Below are positions 1 through 7,577 of a stretch of DNA of 25,124 nt, piece after piece. The number at the start of each line of letters is the position of its first letter. The first letter of the stretch is position 1. The stretch comes from Acidilobaceae archaeon (lineage in GTDB: Archaea > Thermoproteota > Thermoprotei_A > Sulfolobales > Acidilobaceae), in NCBI GenBank assembly GCA_027044005.1, contig JALUDK010000351.1, positions 1-25,124 of the forward strand. The letters are read 5' to 3'. The notes beneath the pieces were generated by a model. The model was not told where the DNA came from. It saw only the letters and a program-made list of their open reading frames with translations, and made no database searches. The position numbers and the translations under genes are program-made.

Positions 1-1
1 T

Positions 2-685
2 CTGGACCTATCCATGGCTAGTAGGGCGGAGAGGGGGGCTGTATATACTGCTGTGGCTTCTGATGTCTCGACTAGGTATGTGGAGAGGAATAGGGTTACA
101 TACTCTAGGATAGCCTCCTACATCAACGTGATTAATACAAGGCTCCCTGGCCCAAAACTTGTCGTCTATCCTAGCTATGAGGTTATGCGTAGTATCCTCG
201 ATAAGATGCCTGCTGGCGTTGAGATGTATGTCGAGGATAGGGGTACTAGTATAGACTCTCTCATCGAGTCCCTGTCTCCTGGCAACCGTGTCCTGATCAA
301 CGCGGTGGCTGGCGGGAAGCTTGTGGAGGGCGTTGAATTCACGGTTAATGGCCGTAGCATTGTCAGGGTTGTGATCGTTGTTGGTGTTCCCTTTCCCCAG
401 CCTGATGATTATACGAGGGAGCAGCTCCAGATAGTCTCTTCGAGGCTGGGTGAGGATGGGGGTAGGGACTATGTTTACAGGTATCTCACTATGGTTAAGG
501 TTAAGCAGGCTCTGGGTAGGGCTAGGAGGAGTCCTGAGGATAGGGCCGCGTTCTTCCTGCTGGACTACAGGTATCTTCGGAGGGATCTGAGGTCTATGCT
601 AGGCCTTAGGTATGATAGGGTATTCAAGGGTGTGTATGGGCTGGCCTCCGCCTTGTTGGAGGCTTCCCGTGTTTTGTCTGGCTAG
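2..685 (+). CDS. XPD/DinG-type superfamily 2 DNA helicase, C-terminal part (cut by window edge)
   Basis: The reading frame is open to the left edge, so only about the last 228 codons are visible and the real start lies outside. The part seen looks like the second RecA domain of Rad3/XPD/DinG helicases. VAGGKLVEGVEF matches the motif V region (family form GKLSEGIDF), followed by a strand ending in GVPFPQP. QALGRARRSPEDRA is motif VI, carrying the arginine finger QxxGRxxR, and LLDYRY matches the family LLDxRY ending. XPD proteins are 5'-3' helicases of repair and transcription in which the N-terminal domain holds the Fe-S cluster, which cannot be checked here. The stop is shared as CTAG with the convergent neighbour. 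The family is confident; whether it is XPD or a DinG-like paralogue is not. Confidence 0.85.
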   Translation: MDLSMASRAERGAVYTAVASDVSTRYVERNRVTYSRIASYINVINTRLPGPKLVVYPSYEVMRSILDKMPAGVEMYVEDRGTSIDSLIESLSPGNRVLINAVAGGKLVEGVEFTVNGRSIVRVVIVVGVPFPQPDDYTREQLQIVSSRLGEDGGRDYVYRYLTMVKVKQALGRARRSPEDRAAFFLLDYRYLRRDLRSMLGLRYDRVFKGVYGLASALLEASRVLSG

Positions 686-1062
686 GCTTCTTCTAGCCTG
701 GATTCCAGCTCGTCGTATACGTCTAGTATGGCCTCTCTAGTCTTCCTCTCGACCTTGAACCCGTGTAGCCTTAGTATCCTGTCTACCTCGTCTACTATAG
801 AGACTAGGGTTTCGAGGACCTCCTCCAGGGCCTCCCTGGGATCCTCTCCATGGTCTAGGTACTCGTCTACTCTCTCTTTTAGCCCGTTCCCAACCTTCAT
901 CTCCACAACCACCGCTTCTCGGGCTGGGTAGATCTCTATGTACACTGGCTCGTCTGGAACGATGACCTCGATCACGCCGTCCCTACTCTTGGCCGTGGCT
1001 CCTCTTCGGCTGGCTGCTTTGGAGATCTCCTCTACTATGTCCCTGCCCAGCATTCTCTCCAC
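682..1062 (-). CDS. Small acidic protein of unknown function (126 aa)
   Basis: I do not recognise a family. The protein is soluble and highly charged. The first 60 residues look like an alpha/beta unit with hydrophobic strands (GVIEVIVP, VYIEIYP, AVVVEMKV). The rest is helical and rich in Glu, Arg and Leu, possibly a coiled coil. The start could be GTG at 1062 or ATG at 1053, which gives MLGRDIVEEI. A TATA-like box (TATATTATA on the minus strand, 1090-1098) lies about 30 bases upstream, so the transcript is leaderless or nearly so. The gene is convergent with the helicase and shares a CTAG stop with it. Consistent charge patterning and tight packing argue that it is real. Confidence 0.65.
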   Translation of the reverse strand: MERMLGRDIVEEISKAASRRGATAKSRDGVIEVIVPDEPVYIEIYPAREAVVVEMKVGNGLKERVDEYLDHGEDPREALEEVLETLVSIVDEVDRILRLHGFKVERKTREAILDVYDELESRLEEA

Positions 1063-1108
1063 CCGGGTAGACTATCGTGCCGTGAAGGGGTATAATATAG
1101 GGTATCCT

Positions 1109-1174
1109 GGGTCAGCCCTGCGCGGGGTCTTCACAACCCTCCAGGGCTCCGCCCTTTCGAGCCACATCATCCCC
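1109..1174 (-). ncRNA. Candidate C/D-box guide RNA in the 3' tail of the methyltransferase gene
   Basis: Reading the minus strand, a degenerate C box ATGATGT (1170-1164) is followed by a C'-like GTGAAGA (1134-1128), a 12-nt spacer (1127-1116) and a perfect D box CTGA (1115-1112). The flanks can pair as GGG/CCC. The 12-nt C'-to-D spacing is what archaeal C/D guides use. Against it, no clean D' box is seen (CTGG at 1144-1141 or CGGA further up), and the first guide region can fold on itself (GGCTC/GAGCC). The segment overlaps the stop codon of the methyltransferase, so it would be processed from that transcript. This is a weak candidate only. Confidence 0.22.
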
Positions 1175-1805
1175 GGGCTAGTCGTATGCATGCGAATCCT
1201 TCTCTTCCCGTATACTCCCTTGGCTCCTCTGGCCTTTCCTCCTCCCACGGCATATACGTTACTGTAGCCTTTATAGAGTCGACCTTGAACCCGGCTCTTC
1301 CCGCCATCTCTACTAGCTTCTTTACTGTGATGAATCTGGCATGGGAGTAGTAGGGGTGGCCCATTCTTGCCAGGGCGGAATAGTGTCTGCCCAGCGGGGA
1401 CTCTTCTGGCACTATGCACACCACCATGACTCCACCGGGTTTGAGAGCCCTGTAGGCCTCTTCCATCATCCTCTCAGGGTCGTCCATGAAGCATATTGAC
1501 ACGACCACCAATATACTACCTAGAGACGAGCTCCTGACAGGCAGAGCCTCTCCCCTAGCAGCTGCAACCTCTATTCCCCTGTCTAGCGCTATCTTGAGCA
1601 TCTCCAGGCTAGGATCTACTCCGAACCTGCACCCGGCTCTCTTAGCGAAGAACCCCGAGCCTACTCCGATCTCCATGCACGGGCTTGGGGCCTCCCGGGT
1701 CATATATTCTACTAGTCTAGCCTCGTTCTCAGCCGTGACCCTGTGCCTGGAATACCAGGAGTCGTACTCTAGCGCCCTGGAGTCGAAGAGCCATGCAGTC
1801 GACAA
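1167..1805 (-). CDS. Class I SAM-dependent methyltransferase (type 11 / UbiE-like)
   Basis: This 212-residue protein has the Rossmann methyltransferase layout. Motif I is MEIGVGSGFF at about residues 44-53, an acidic residue (GVDPS) ends strand 2, and RGEALPVRSSSL around 84-95 matches the adenine-contact strand. A post-motif II block ends in LKPGGVMVV near 121-129. This is the Methyltransf_11 pattern typical of small-molecule methylases, and the substrate cannot be told from sequence. The start is TTG at 1805, with palindromic TATA GGTTTAAACC at 1855-1864 upstream. It stands alone, divergent from the membrane protein at 1975. Confidence 0.85.
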   Translation of the reverse strand: MSTAWLFDSRALEYDSWYSRHRVTAENEARLVEYMTREAPSPCMEIGVGSGFFAKRAGCRFGVDPSLEMLKIALDRGIEVAAARGEALPVRSSSLGSILVVVSICFMDDPERMMEEAYRALKPGGVMVVCIVPEESPLGRHYSALARMGHPYYSHARFITVKKLVEMAGRAGFKVDSIKATVTYMPWEEERPEEPREYTGREGFACIRLARG

Positions 1806-1854
1806 TACGTCATAGCACCCAGTACTACTCTAGGCTTGCTTGTTCTAGCTAAGT

Positions 1855-1864
1855 GGTTTAAACC
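1855..1864. promoter_or_regulatory. Palindromic TATA element between divergent genes
   Basis: GGTTTAAACC is a perfect 10-base palindrome. Its centre lies about 55 bases from the methyltransferase start (minus strand) and about 115 bases from the TTG at 1975 (plus strand). It can act as a TATA box in either direction. On the plus side it predicts a transcript start near 1886 and hence a leader of about 90 bases. Confidence 0.5.
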
Positions 1865-1885
1865 CTCGCCTGGGGGCGTAGGTAG

Positions 1886-1974
1886 TGGGGGATGTCTAGG
1901 CAGGGACGTTCCGAGCCCCCCAGCTATGAGGAGGGTCTGGAGCGATAGGAACCCCACCTGGAGGTAGGTAGTAG
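1886..1974 (+). other. GC-rich 5' leader with alternative G-run/C-run pairings
   Basis: If transcription starts about 26 bases after the TATA at 1855-1864, an approximately 90-base untranslated leader precedes the VTT-like gene. GGGGG at 1887-1891 can pair with CCCCCC at 1916-1921 or with CCCC at 1952-1955. The second choice lies next to the Shine-Dalgarno GGAGGT (1960-1965), 9 bases before TTG 1975. This is long for a genome in which most leaders are very short. No known riboswitch family is recognised. Confidence 0.3.
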
Positions 1975-2742
1975 TTGCCCGGACAGGTGGAGCAGGCGAA
2001 TGCGACGGTTGCCGGCGCTGGGGATTTAGCTGGGTTTATAGAGTCGCTCTACTACCAGGGGCCTCTGGGCCTTTTCCTGGCTGCCTTCATTAGCAACCTC
2101 ATCCCTGGCTTCCCCGCGGTGTACCTGGCCCTGGTGGCGACTTATGCAGCGCTGGTTGATAATGTATACGCGAATATAGCTGCTCTAGTCCTTGCAGGTG
2201 TGGGCGCCGGGCTTGGCAAGGTCCTGGTTTTCCTTGTGTCCAATTACCTGGGTTCCAAGTCTAGGAGTATACAGAGGAGGAGGGAGCAGGCTAAGTGGAT
2301 CCTGGGTAGGGCAGGCAAGGGGGTCTTCCTTACCGTGTTCCTATTCGCCGCTTTACCACTCCCGGACGACCTTCTCTATATACCCCTAGGTATTGCTGGG
2401 TACAGGCTTGTGCCATTCGTAGTTGCAGTGGTGCTTGGGAAGATCGTTATGACTGGGATAGCAGTCTTCCTAGGCAAGGCGTATAGAGGTGTCCTAGACA
2501 AGTTTATGGGTGGGGGGACGACTCCAGTGAGCCTGGAGGTCCTTATAGCTGGGGCCCTCGTGGGCTCCATTGTACTGTCATATGTGGTCTTAGCTATGGA
2601 CTGGAAGAAGCTGTACGACGTGTACAGGAGCAAGGGTGTCATACACGCCCTGCTCGCCTTCATAGTTGAATTCTTCTACACGCTCTTCAAGCCTTTGATA
2701 GCCCTCTTCAATATAATAGCTAGGACCTTCGCTGGCCGCTAG
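1975..2742 (+). CDS. VTT/DedA-like multi-spanning membrane protein
   Basis: This 255-residue hydrophobic protein has about five to six membrane segments. An N-terminal amphipathic stretch is followed by the re-entrant-like segment LFLAAFISNLIPGFPAVYL. A basic cytoplasmic loop follows (SKSRSIQRRREQAKW), then LPLPDDLLYIPLGIAGY, which resembles the second conserved half of VTT-domain (SNARE-associated, DedA) proteins, and two to three more segments with a basic KK/YRSK loop. The family includes lipid scramblases and half-transporters for undecaprenyl phosphate, but the substrate here is unknown. The TTG start is supported by Shine-Dalgarno GGAGGT 9 bases upstream. The stop is shared as CTAG with the convergent permease gene. 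Confidence 0.65.
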   Translation: MPGQVEQANATVAGAGDLAGFIESLYYQGPLGLFLAAFISNLIPGFPAVYLALVATYAALVDNVYANIAALVLAGVGAGLGKVLVFLVSNYLGSKSRSIQRRREQAKWILGRAGKGVFLTVFLFAALPLPDDLLYIPLGIAGYRLVPFVVAVVLGKIVMTGIAVFLGKAYRGVLDKFMGGGTTPVSLEVLIAGALVGSIVLSYVVLAMDWKKLYDVYRSKGVIHALLAFIVEFFYTLFKPLIALFNIIARTFAGR

Positions 2743-3956
2743 CTCTTGTACATAACCAGCTTCTCGGTGCTAAAACTTCTGGCAGCTAGTAGCGTGAGCA
2801 GCACCCAGTATCCAGACATCACGGCAGCGTTGAGTAGGGCCGCTTCAACCTCTCCCAGCGCATAGTTGTGGATCATTAGGGCGGCGTGGGTGAAGGGGAT
2901 CAGCGATAACACTAGTGATAGTGGGCCCGGTAGCTTAGATAGATCCACCATCAGCGTTGAGAAGTATATCGCAAGGGCAGCCATCACCACCAGGAATGAG
3001 GCGTTCTGTGCCGCCCTAACGCTCTCGCTCCTAGAGGCTATGAATACTATCAGGGGGGCTGTAGTCAACACGAGTAGGACGACGGCGGCGAACCATACTA
3101 TTATTATCGTGGGTGATAGTGTGAACTGGGTCCCGGAGATCTGGAAGAACGCTATGATGCCTGCCCCGTCAGCCACCGCTGATAGTAGTCCTAGTATACC
3201 CGAGGCGGCTAGCTTCCCCACTAGCAGGCTCCTCCTCGATATGGGCGCCATGAGTAGTTTTTCTATTGTCTTCCTCTCCTTCTCCCCAACTATGGAATCG
3301 GTCATAAAGACCACTGTCGGGTTCACAACGAAGAATAGGCTGAACTCGAGTATTCTTGCGGCTTGCGCGACCGATGCCTCGGCCCCTGTAGCTGGCGCTC
3401 CTGTTACCTTGTGGAATCCCCTCTCTACTACTATCGGGTTTAGGAAGCCTTCAGGGTTAACCTTGATCCCTGCCATGTCGCCGAGCCTCAGTACCCTGTC
3501 CCTTACTATATTCTGTGAGAGCATGTTGAAGGTCATCTCAACCGCCTGCCTCGCCGTCTCGCTGGCCTGGCTCCCTATTAGTATGCTTACTACCACCCTG
3601 GCCTGGCCGTCTATCCTTGTTAGGTTACCGTAGAACCCGTCTGGTATGTATACAAGCACGTCAGCCTCCTGCGGGGCTACATCGCTTAGGTTTGTGTAGA
3701 CGCTAATGTTTGCCGCTACTCCATAGAGCTGTAGGGAGGCGTTTATAGCGTTGATTAGTAGTTCAACGTTCTGCGCCATATAGGGGTCCTCGACTACTAC
3801 TGCGAGGCTTATCGTCTGGGATGTAACTAGGACTCCCGTGAGTAGGGCCAGGCCTGGTAGCCCTATCAGTGGGAGGACTACTACCGCCACGAGGGTCCTA
3901 TAGTCCCTGGAGAGGTCCTTCAGCTCCTTCCATAGGACCGTTTTAGCTCCTGTCAC
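2739..3956 (-). CDS. ABC-2 type transporter permease with extracytoplasmic domain (NatB-like)
   Basis: The 405-residue protein has one N-terminal membrane segment (TLVAVVVLPLIGLPGLALL), then an outside domain of about 170 residues, then five to six segments at the C-terminal end. This is the layout of ABC-2 permeases of the NatB/YhaP kind. EKERKTIEKLLMAPISRRSLLVGKL is the cytoplasmic coupling stretch typical of the family. It forms an exporter with the ATPase encoded just upstream, whose reading frame overlaps by 14 bases, so the two are translationally coupled. The start is GTG at 3956. The cargo is unknown; NatAB-type systems export Na+ or drugs, while relatives export peptides. The 3' end shares a CTAG stop with the gene at 1975. 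Confidence 0.85.
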   Translation of the reverse strand: MTGAKTVLWKELKDLSRDYRTLVAVVVLPLIGLPGLALLTGVLVTSQTISLAVVVEDPYMAQNVELLINAINASLQLYGVAANISVYTNLSDVAPQEADVLVYIPDGFYGNLTRIDGQARVVVSILIGSQASETARQAVEMTFNMLSQNIVRDRVLRLGDMAGIKVNPEGFLNPIVVERGFHKVTGAPATGAEASVAQAARILEFSLFFVVNPTVVFMTDSIVGEKERKTIEKLLMAPISRRSLLVGKLAASGILGLLSAVADGAGIIAFFQISGTQFTLSPTIIIVWFAAVVLLVLTTAPLIVFIASRSESVRAAQNASFLVVMAALAIYFSTLMVDLSKLPGPLSLVLSLIPFTHAALMIHNYALGEVEAALLNAAVMSGYWVLLTLLAARSFSTEKLVMYKS

Positions 3957-4683
3957 CGCCGACCGCCCTCACGAATGCCTCCTCAAGGCTCTGGGCCGAG
4001 TACGCCTTGATGGCCTCCTCAACTGTTCCCTGGAATACTATTCTCCCCGACTCTATGAAGCCCACATGCGTTGCCAGCTCCTGAGCCTCGCTCATGTCGT
4101 GGGTCGTTATGAGGAAGGTATAGCCCCTGCCCGCCATGGAGCGTATGGTCCTCTTTACCCTGTACGCAGCGAAGACGTCGAGCCCGCTTGTCGGCTCGTC
4201 CATTACCACTAGCCTGGGGTTGTGCATTAGCGTTGCTGCTATGAGTAGCCTCCTCTTCATGCCCCTACTATATCCTCCTGCCCTCCTGGATAACTCTTCC
4301 CTAGTGAGCCCGCTTATGGCCGCGGCGTTCTCTAGGTACTCCCTTACCTTGTCTGGGTCTCCACGGCTGTAGAGCTCGGCGTAGAATCGTAGGTTCTCCC
4401 ACCCGGTGAGTCTGTCGTAGGGGCTCGCATCCTCGGGCAGGTATCCTATTTCTAGCTTAGCAGTATCCCATCCAGCGCTCCCAGGCTCTACTCCTAGGAC
4501 TTCAACCCTGCCAGAGTCCCTGGTTATGAGCCCCATTAGTATGCGGATCAGCGTTGTCTTCCCGGCCCCGTTGGGCCCCGCTAGCACGTATACCTGTCCC
4601 TCCCCTACAGTGAGGGAGGCTCCTCTGAGTACCTTTTTCCTCTTGATCGTCTTCCACACGTTGTCTACGCTGATCACATGCAT
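3943..4683 (-). CDS. ABC transporter ATP-binding protein
   Basis: This is a complete nucleotide-binding domain of 246 residues. Walker A GPNGAGKTT lies at 36-44, and a Q-loop region YLPEDASPYDRLT at 81-93 has Glu where many families have Gln, as is common in DrrA/NatA/CcmA-type exporters. The signature YSRGMKRR is at 138-145, Walker B LVVMDEPTSGLD at 158-169, and the switch histidine is in TTHDMSEA. The C-terminal tail is the short regulatory segment of DrrA-type ATPases. It is the first gene of a two-gene exporter unit with the permease at 2739. The ATG start at 4683 faces the acylase gene, and TATA-like AATATAAC and CTATAATA lie within 60 bases upstream. Confidence 0.95.
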   Translation of the reverse strand: MHVISVDNVWKTIKRKKVLRGASLTVGEGQVYVLAGPNGAGKTTLIRILMGLITRDSGRVEVLGVEPGSAGWDTAKLEIGYLPEDASPYDRLTGWENLRFYAELYSRGDPDKVREYLENAAAISGLTREELSRRAGGYSRGMKRRLLIAATLMHNPRLVVMDEPTSGLDVFAAYRVKRTIRSMAGRGYTFLITTHDMSEAQELATHVGFIESGRIVFQGTVEEAIKAYSAQSLEEAFVRAVGGDRS

Positions 4684-4777
4684 CCCGGTGGTGCCCGTGG
4701 TGTGTTGGGTCTTGCTGGAGTTATATTCCCAAGGCTATTATAGCCTCCCTGGTCCATGGTTATCCTGGTGTGCCTGG

Positions 4778-7234
4778 TTGTCCCGGGCTGTCGTGGCTTC
4801 CTCCATCCTAGTGGTGGCCCTTATAGCGCTTCCCGTGGCTACCCCCGCGCTTATCCCGTTCCTTGACCCTGTTAACGGGCTCCCGGGTGCGGCGCTGGTT
4901 CCTGACAGGTATGAGGGGTCCTTCTCAATTGTGGGGCTGCGTGGGGAGGCGAGGGTGTATTATGACGAGTGGCTTGTCCCCCATATAGAGGCTACCAGCG
5001 ATGAGGCTGGGTTCTATACTGTCGGCTGGATCTCGGCTAGCCTGCGCCTATTCCAGATGGACCTGTACAGGAGGGTCGCGTTGGGTAATCTTAGTAGCTT
5101 GATTGGAGCTGCGGGGCTTGAAAGTGACAGGCTGTCCCTAACCCTAGGCCTCCCACAGGCTGTGGAGGAGACTTGGCGTATGATCGAGTCTAGCCCGGAT
5201 CTGTCTGGAATCGCGTCTGCACTAGAAGCTTACTCCCGTGGAGTGAATGATTATATAGAGTATGCCAAGTCTAATGGACTGCTTCCAGCCGAGTATAGGG
5301 TTCTTGGGCTGGAACCAGAGCCTTGGAGGCCCATACACTCTCTCTCGATAGCTAAGCTGCTCTCGCTCATGCTAGCTTGGGATACGGATGACCTTGTTCT
5401 TAACGAGCTTGTCAGGAGGCATGGCCCAGATATTATAGTAAACCTTGACATGATTAATAGGACCAGGAATGTGGCGCATGCACCATGCTCCGAGGCCGTG
5501 ATGCTGGGTAGTATTATACTTGGTGAGACCGTTAATGCAACGCTCCTACCCCCTTCATCGTCTCTCGCTTCTAAGCTATCCAGCATTTACTCTATCTGGG
5601 GCGATGCGTCAAACAACTGGGTCGTCTCCCCACGAGTTAGTGGTAGTGGTAAGCCTCTACTTGCTAATGATCCTCACCTTGCCCTTACCGCTCCCCCTAT
5701 ATGGCTTATACTCCACATTAAGACCCCTAGCATTAATGTGGCGGGCGTCACTGTGCCTGGCGTGCCGTTCATCGTGATCGGGAGAAACCTGGATGTTGCA
5801 TGGGGTTTCACCAATGTAGGCAGCGACTTTGTCGACTTCTACTACTATGTGTGGAGGGATGGTAAGTACCTCTATAGGGGCGAGTGGCTAGAGCCAACGA
5901 CTAGAGAGTATAGTATTATGGTTTGGAACCCAGCGTCTAGAGGCTATACAGAGGAGAAGATAGTGGTAAGGTCCACAATACATGGCCCCCTGCTTGAGGA
6001 GAACGGTGAGGCCTTCTCCGTCAAGTTCACAGGTGCCGGGCCAAGCCTGGAGGTGGTATTCATATACAACCTCAACAAGGCAAAGACCGTTGGCGAAGCG
6101 CTAGAGGCGCAGAGGTACTTTATATCCCCGGTACAGAACCTGGTGGTCGCCGATTCAAGTGGTAATATAGCATACTCCCCTAACGGCGGCTATCCTGCGC
6201 GGACAAACCTGCCAGTTATAGAGACCAGTAAGGGTATGATCGTGAATACCGGGTTCCTCCCCTTCAATGGGAGTCGGGGAGAGGGTGAGTGGGAAGGATT
6301 CATCCCACTGGAGGACCTCCCAGCCCTCTACAACCCCAACCTGCCCTTCATTGCTACGGCAAATAGCAAGCCCTGGAACGGCAGTTGCGGCCTAGGCCTC
6401 GGGTGGAATTACGCAGACAGGTTCAGAACCCTGAGGATCTATGACCTTCTACGAGACGCATCCAGTATGGGGCCGCTTAGCGTTGATGACATGTTCAGGA
6501 TCCAGCTAGATACTAGGGACTACTCACTAGAGGCTTTAGCATCTATTCTAGCCAGCCTCACTCCTAGGGATGACGAGACCCGGGAGTATGTAGATATGCT
6601 TATGCAATGGCTTCAGGACCCCTCTACCGATACAGACGATAGGATAGCCCCCCTGGTACTTGCCTGGAGCTACTATTTCCACGGGTCTGTATGGGAGAAG
6701 CTCTACGGCTCCACCGACAACAGGTATTTCTTCAAGATAGAGCACCTAGAGGCATTGGTTGACGGGTACCTTAGAGGCGAGGAGTGGGCTAGCTCCTACC
6801 TGGGAGGCTCCACATTGGAGGAGTTGGCCCTCAGCTCCCTAAGGGAAGCCCTCTCCACGCTAGACTCGTTCTTTGGGGGAGGAGAGTGGCAGTATGGCAG
6901 GATGCACTTCTATAGGATCACGAATCCGGTGTTGAAGACCGATATAGCTGGTGATCCTGCTGCCGGCGGCCCCTATTCTGTTAACGTAGCCCCCCCAAAC
7001 GGTGTCGATGCTAGCGTGGGGGCACCGGTGAGTATTGGCCCTAGTGTCAGGCTTGTCTCGGATCTTTCAACATCCGTCCTCTACATAGCGCTTCCCGGGG
7101 GCGAGAGTGGGAATCCGTTTAGCAAGCACTATAGCGACCATTATGAGGGTTTCTGGCTCACTGGCAGGTACTATACCCTCGACATGGAGGAGGGCCATGG
7201 CGCCGCTAGCCTTGTGTTCCATGGAGGTGGGTAG
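4778..7234 (+). CDS. Penicillin acylase family N-terminal nucleophile hydrolase, membrane-anchored or secreted
   Basis: About 818 residues, in the usual size range of penicillin acylase precursors. The processing and catalytic site is clear: ASNNWVVSPR, with predicted nucleophile Ser278 (codon 5609-5611), then SGKPLLANDPHL as in the family. DVAWGFTNVGSDFVDFY and a C-terminal HYSDHYEGFW block, a variant of the family HYxDQ segment, also fit. Such enzymes cut themselves into alpha and beta chains and hydrolyse amides such as acyl-homoserine lactones or beta-lactams; the substrate here is unknown. I chose TTG 4778 because it follows TATTATA (4736-4742) at leaderless distance and yields a signal-like N-terminus (SRAVV, then a run of about 20 hydrophobic residues). 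Upstream GTG codons at 4688-4700 are alternatives. The frame stays open further up, antisense to the ATPase, and that part is not coding. Confidence 0.88.
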   Translation: MSRAVVASSILVVALIALPVATPALIPFLDPVNGLPGAALVPDRYEGSFSIVGLRGEARVYYDEWLVPHIEATSDEAGFYTVGWISASLRLFQMDLYRRVALGNLSSLIGAAGLESDRLSLTLGLPQAVEETWRMIESSPDLSGIASALEAYSRGVNDYIEYAKSNGLLPAEYRVLGLEPEPWRPIHSLSIAKLLSLMLAWDTDDLVLNELVRRHGPDIIVNLDMINRTRNVAHAPCSEAVMLGSIILGETVNATLLPPSSSLASKLSSIYSIWGDASNNWVVSPRVSGSGKPLLANDPHLALTAPPIWLILHIKTPSINVAGVTVPGVPFIVIGRNLDVAWGFTNVGSDFVDFYYYVWRDGKYLYRGEWLEPTTREYSIMVWNPASRGYTEEKIVVRSTIHGPLLEENGEAFSVKFTGAGPSLEVVFIYNLNKAKTVGEALEAQRYFISPVQNLVVADSSGNIAYSPNGGYPARTNLPVIETSKGMIVNTGFLPFNGSRGEGEWEGFIPLEDLPALYNPNLPFIATANSKPWNGSCGLGLGWNYADRFRTLRIYDLLRDASSMGPLSVDDMFRIQLDTRDYSLEALASILASLTPRDDETREYVDMLMQWLQDPSTDTDDRIAPLVLAWSYYFHGSVWEKLYGSTDNRYFFKIEHLEALVDGYLRGEEWASSYLGGSTLEELALSSLREALSTLDSFFGGGEWQYGRMHFYRITNPVLKTDIAGDPAAGGPYSVNVAPPNGVDASVGAPVSIGPSVRLVSDLSTSVLYIALPGGESGNPFSKHYSDHYEGFWLTGRYYTLDMEEGHGAASLVFHGGG

Positions 7235-7235
7235 T

Positions 7236-7577
7236 GTGGTTAGAGGCATTGTTGCAGCGGTCCTGGGCGTGGCCCTTTATACTGTGATAGTATACCTTCT
7301 CCCGAGCCCCTTGAATATAATGGTGGCTCCCCTGGTTTCTGGCGTCATAGCATCTCTATGGGCCGGGTCTTCTAGTCTTCTCAAAGCATTTCTAGCTGGG
7401 ACCTGTATCGGTGTCACATCGTATCTAGCCCTCTTGATCTATACTGGTAGTCTGCCCACCGCGTTAGCCATATCTCTGGAGCTGGCTGGGCCTCTAGGCG
7501 TCGTTGTACCGCTGCTGTACCATGGTGTGGCTACTGGCTTAGCTTCTGTTGCTGCCTCCGGGGTGATCCGCCGGTGA
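7236..7577 (+). CDS. Small integral membrane protein of unknown function (about 113 aa)
   Basis: The protein is almost entirely hydrophobic, with about four membrane segments: VAAVLGVALYTVIVYLL, VAPLVSGVIASLWAG, FLAGTCIGVTSYLALLIY and GVVVPLLYHGVATGLASVA. It ends in a basic IRR. I do not recognise a family. GTG 7236 is chosen because GGAGGTGG (7223-7230) gives good Shine-Dalgarno spacing, placing it one base after the acylase stop; ATG 7221, overlapping the acylase, is possible. Its own stop overlaps the GTG of the reductase (GTGA), so acylase, membrane protein and reductase read as one coupled unit. Confidence 0.7.
   Translation: MVRGIVAAVLGVALYTVIVYLLPSPLNIMVAPLVSGVIASLWAGSSSLLKAFLAGTCIGVTSYLALLIYTGSLPTALAISLELAGPLGVVVPLLYHGVATGLASVAASGVIRR

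Noticed and set aside
2866..3633. A 255-codon plus-strand open frame opposite the ABC permease
   Set aside because: The permease has family motifs and is coupled to its ATPase; this frame has none.
4526..4777. Upstream extension of the acylase frame to ATG 4526
   Set aside because: It would run antisense through the ATPase Walker A region and past that gene's promoter; a TATA at 4736 and a signal-like N-terminus from 4778 fit better.
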